Below are positions 59,212 to 59,804 of a stretch of DNA of 59,804 bases, one piece after another. A model generated the notes under the pieces. That model ran no database searches, was not told the origin of the DNA, and saw only the letters and a list, made by a program, of their open reading frames with translations. The stretch covers positions 1-59,804 of the forward strand of contig WOUR01000036.1 in assembly GCA_009772935.1 (NCBI GenBank), written 5' to 3'. The DNA comes from Rhodospirillaceae bacterium (GTDB lineage Bacteria; Pseudomonadota; Alphaproteobacteria; Reyranellales; Reyranellaceae). A program made the position numbers and the translations under genes. Positions within the stretch are counted from its first letter, which is position 1, and each line of letters begins with the position of its first letter.

Positions 59212-59804
59212 ATGCAGGCTCTGCGGCGGATTGTGCGAACGGCCCTGGTGGCCGGCATTGTCACCGGTTTGGGCCTTTACCCGGCCCTCGCGGGCGAGTT
59301 CGAGGCCACGGGCTGGACCCTGGAGCAGGGCGTCGATCCGCCAAGCTATGCGTCGATCGAGCCGCGCAGCCGCAACCTCAATCTGGACGTCGTGGTGCTG
59401 GCCTGCGAGCCGGCGGGCGACACCCGTGTCCTGCAGCTCCAGCTCTACCTGACGAACGACGGCCCCCTGATCCCCAATGGCGTGGCGGCGGGACGGGTGA
59501 AGCGCGATCCGCGCGCCGAGATCGTCATCGACGACCATGTCTTTCCGGTCGGCCTTGCGTTCGCCGAAGACCATGTCGTGCTGAGCGACCGGACCGAGGC
59601 CATGTTCCCGCGCCTTTCGGAGGGCCTGCTCGATGCTATCGAACAGGGTACGACGATGCGGCTGCACTTCGACCTCGTCGCCGAACCGCCGGGAAGGCCC
59701 GCTGCCTTCGACGGTGACGCGGTGGTCGACCTTCAGGATGGCCCGGCCGGCACGCGCGGCAAGGCCGTCGCCGCGGTGCGCCGCTGCGCCACGGGCCCGG
59801 CCCC
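59212..59804 (+). CDS. Secreted hypothetical protein, 3' truncated by the window edge
   Basis: An ATG at 59212 opens a frame with no stop to the end of the window (197 codons). The start is preceded by GGGAAGGA. Signal peptide RTALVAGIVTGLGLYPALAG, then a mature domain with FEATGWTLEQGVDPPSYASI, LDVVVLACEPAGDTRVLQLQ and a later cysteine (RRCATGPA). The family is not recognised. It is divergent from the YbaY-domain gene, both secreted, with two FixK boxes between them; the pair may form an envelope unit induced at low O2. Confidence 0.75.
   Translation, partial: MQALRRIVRTALVAGIVTGLGLYPALAGEFEATGWTLEQGVDPPSYASIEPRSRNLNLDVVVLACEPAGDTRVLQLQLYLTNDGPLIPNGVAAGRVKRDPRAEIVIDDHVFPVGLAFAEDHVVLSDRTEAMFPRLSEGLLDAIEQGTTMRLHFDLVAEPPGRPAAFDGDAVVDLQDGPAGTRGKAVAAVRRCATGPA

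Noticed and set aside
1..59804. tRNA, rRNA, CRISPR arrays, insertion sequences or integrase
   Set aside because: Reading both strands showed no cloverleaf-like sequence, regular repeat-spacer array, transposase or integrase motif.

Overview
High-GC bacterial chromosomal DNA, almost fully coding. The gene set points to an alphaproteobacterium: FixL/FixJ/FixK regulators, a ccoNOQPGHIS cluster, TRAP and Bug-type solute-binding proteins, a MHS-type MFS transporter, DUF992 and phasin-like proteins. A soil or rhizosphere lineage related to Bradyrhizobium or Reyranella is plausible, but the genus cannot be fixed from this window. No rRNA, tRNA, CRISPR array, phage or insertion sequence was seen, and no gene-free stretch exceeds 300 bases.

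Region 1 (1-8.5 kb) looks like an acetate/short-chain acid module. It has the C-terminal part of a CrbS/MxtR-like hybrid kinase, its convergent LuxR-type regulator, a CBS-DUF294 nucleotidyltransferase, a DnaQ-type exonuclease and an unknown protein. A DUF4212 small subunit and a sodium:solute symporter follow, then three small membrane proteins. Region 2 (8.6-18.3 kb) is transport and housekeeping: an MFS transporter, inorganic pyrophosphatase, HtpG, a TRAP transporter, a Bug-family binding protein and a TIM-barrel amidohydrolase. At 18.3-21.2 kb lies a large autotransporter whose passenger carries HAF-like repeats.

Region 3 (21.2-59.8 kb) is an oxygen-limitation island. A cbb3 oxidase and its assembly genes form one long minus-strand unit. 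The O2 sensor FixL, FixJ, a receiver-only protein, an ABC membrane domain without ATPase, and FixK follow on the plus strand. Fifteen good FNR/FixK-type boxes (TTGA-N6-TCAA class) and one weak one lie in this half, nearly all just upstream of genes; none was found in the first 21 kb. Their likely targets are universal stress proteins, HemN, Hsp20, a CBS-BON protein, ChaB, alcohol dehydrogenases, a glucosidase plus glucokinase, a cytochrome c, TPR and HdeD-like proteins, a phasin-like protein, a nucleoside-phosphorylase/beta-CASP nuclease pair, and many small unknowns. Two copies of a 22-base element resembling the FixJ binding site occur: one before fixK, one before an uncharacterised 44-residue membrane microprotein.

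The proposed logic is: heme-FixL senses O2, FixJ binds the two FixJ-like sites, FixK is made, and FixK turns on the oxidase and the surrounding dormancy/fermentation genes. Two genes in the island, a P-type ATPase and a zinc alcohol dehydrogenase, carry small frame-breaking deletions; these are either real decay or sequence errors.
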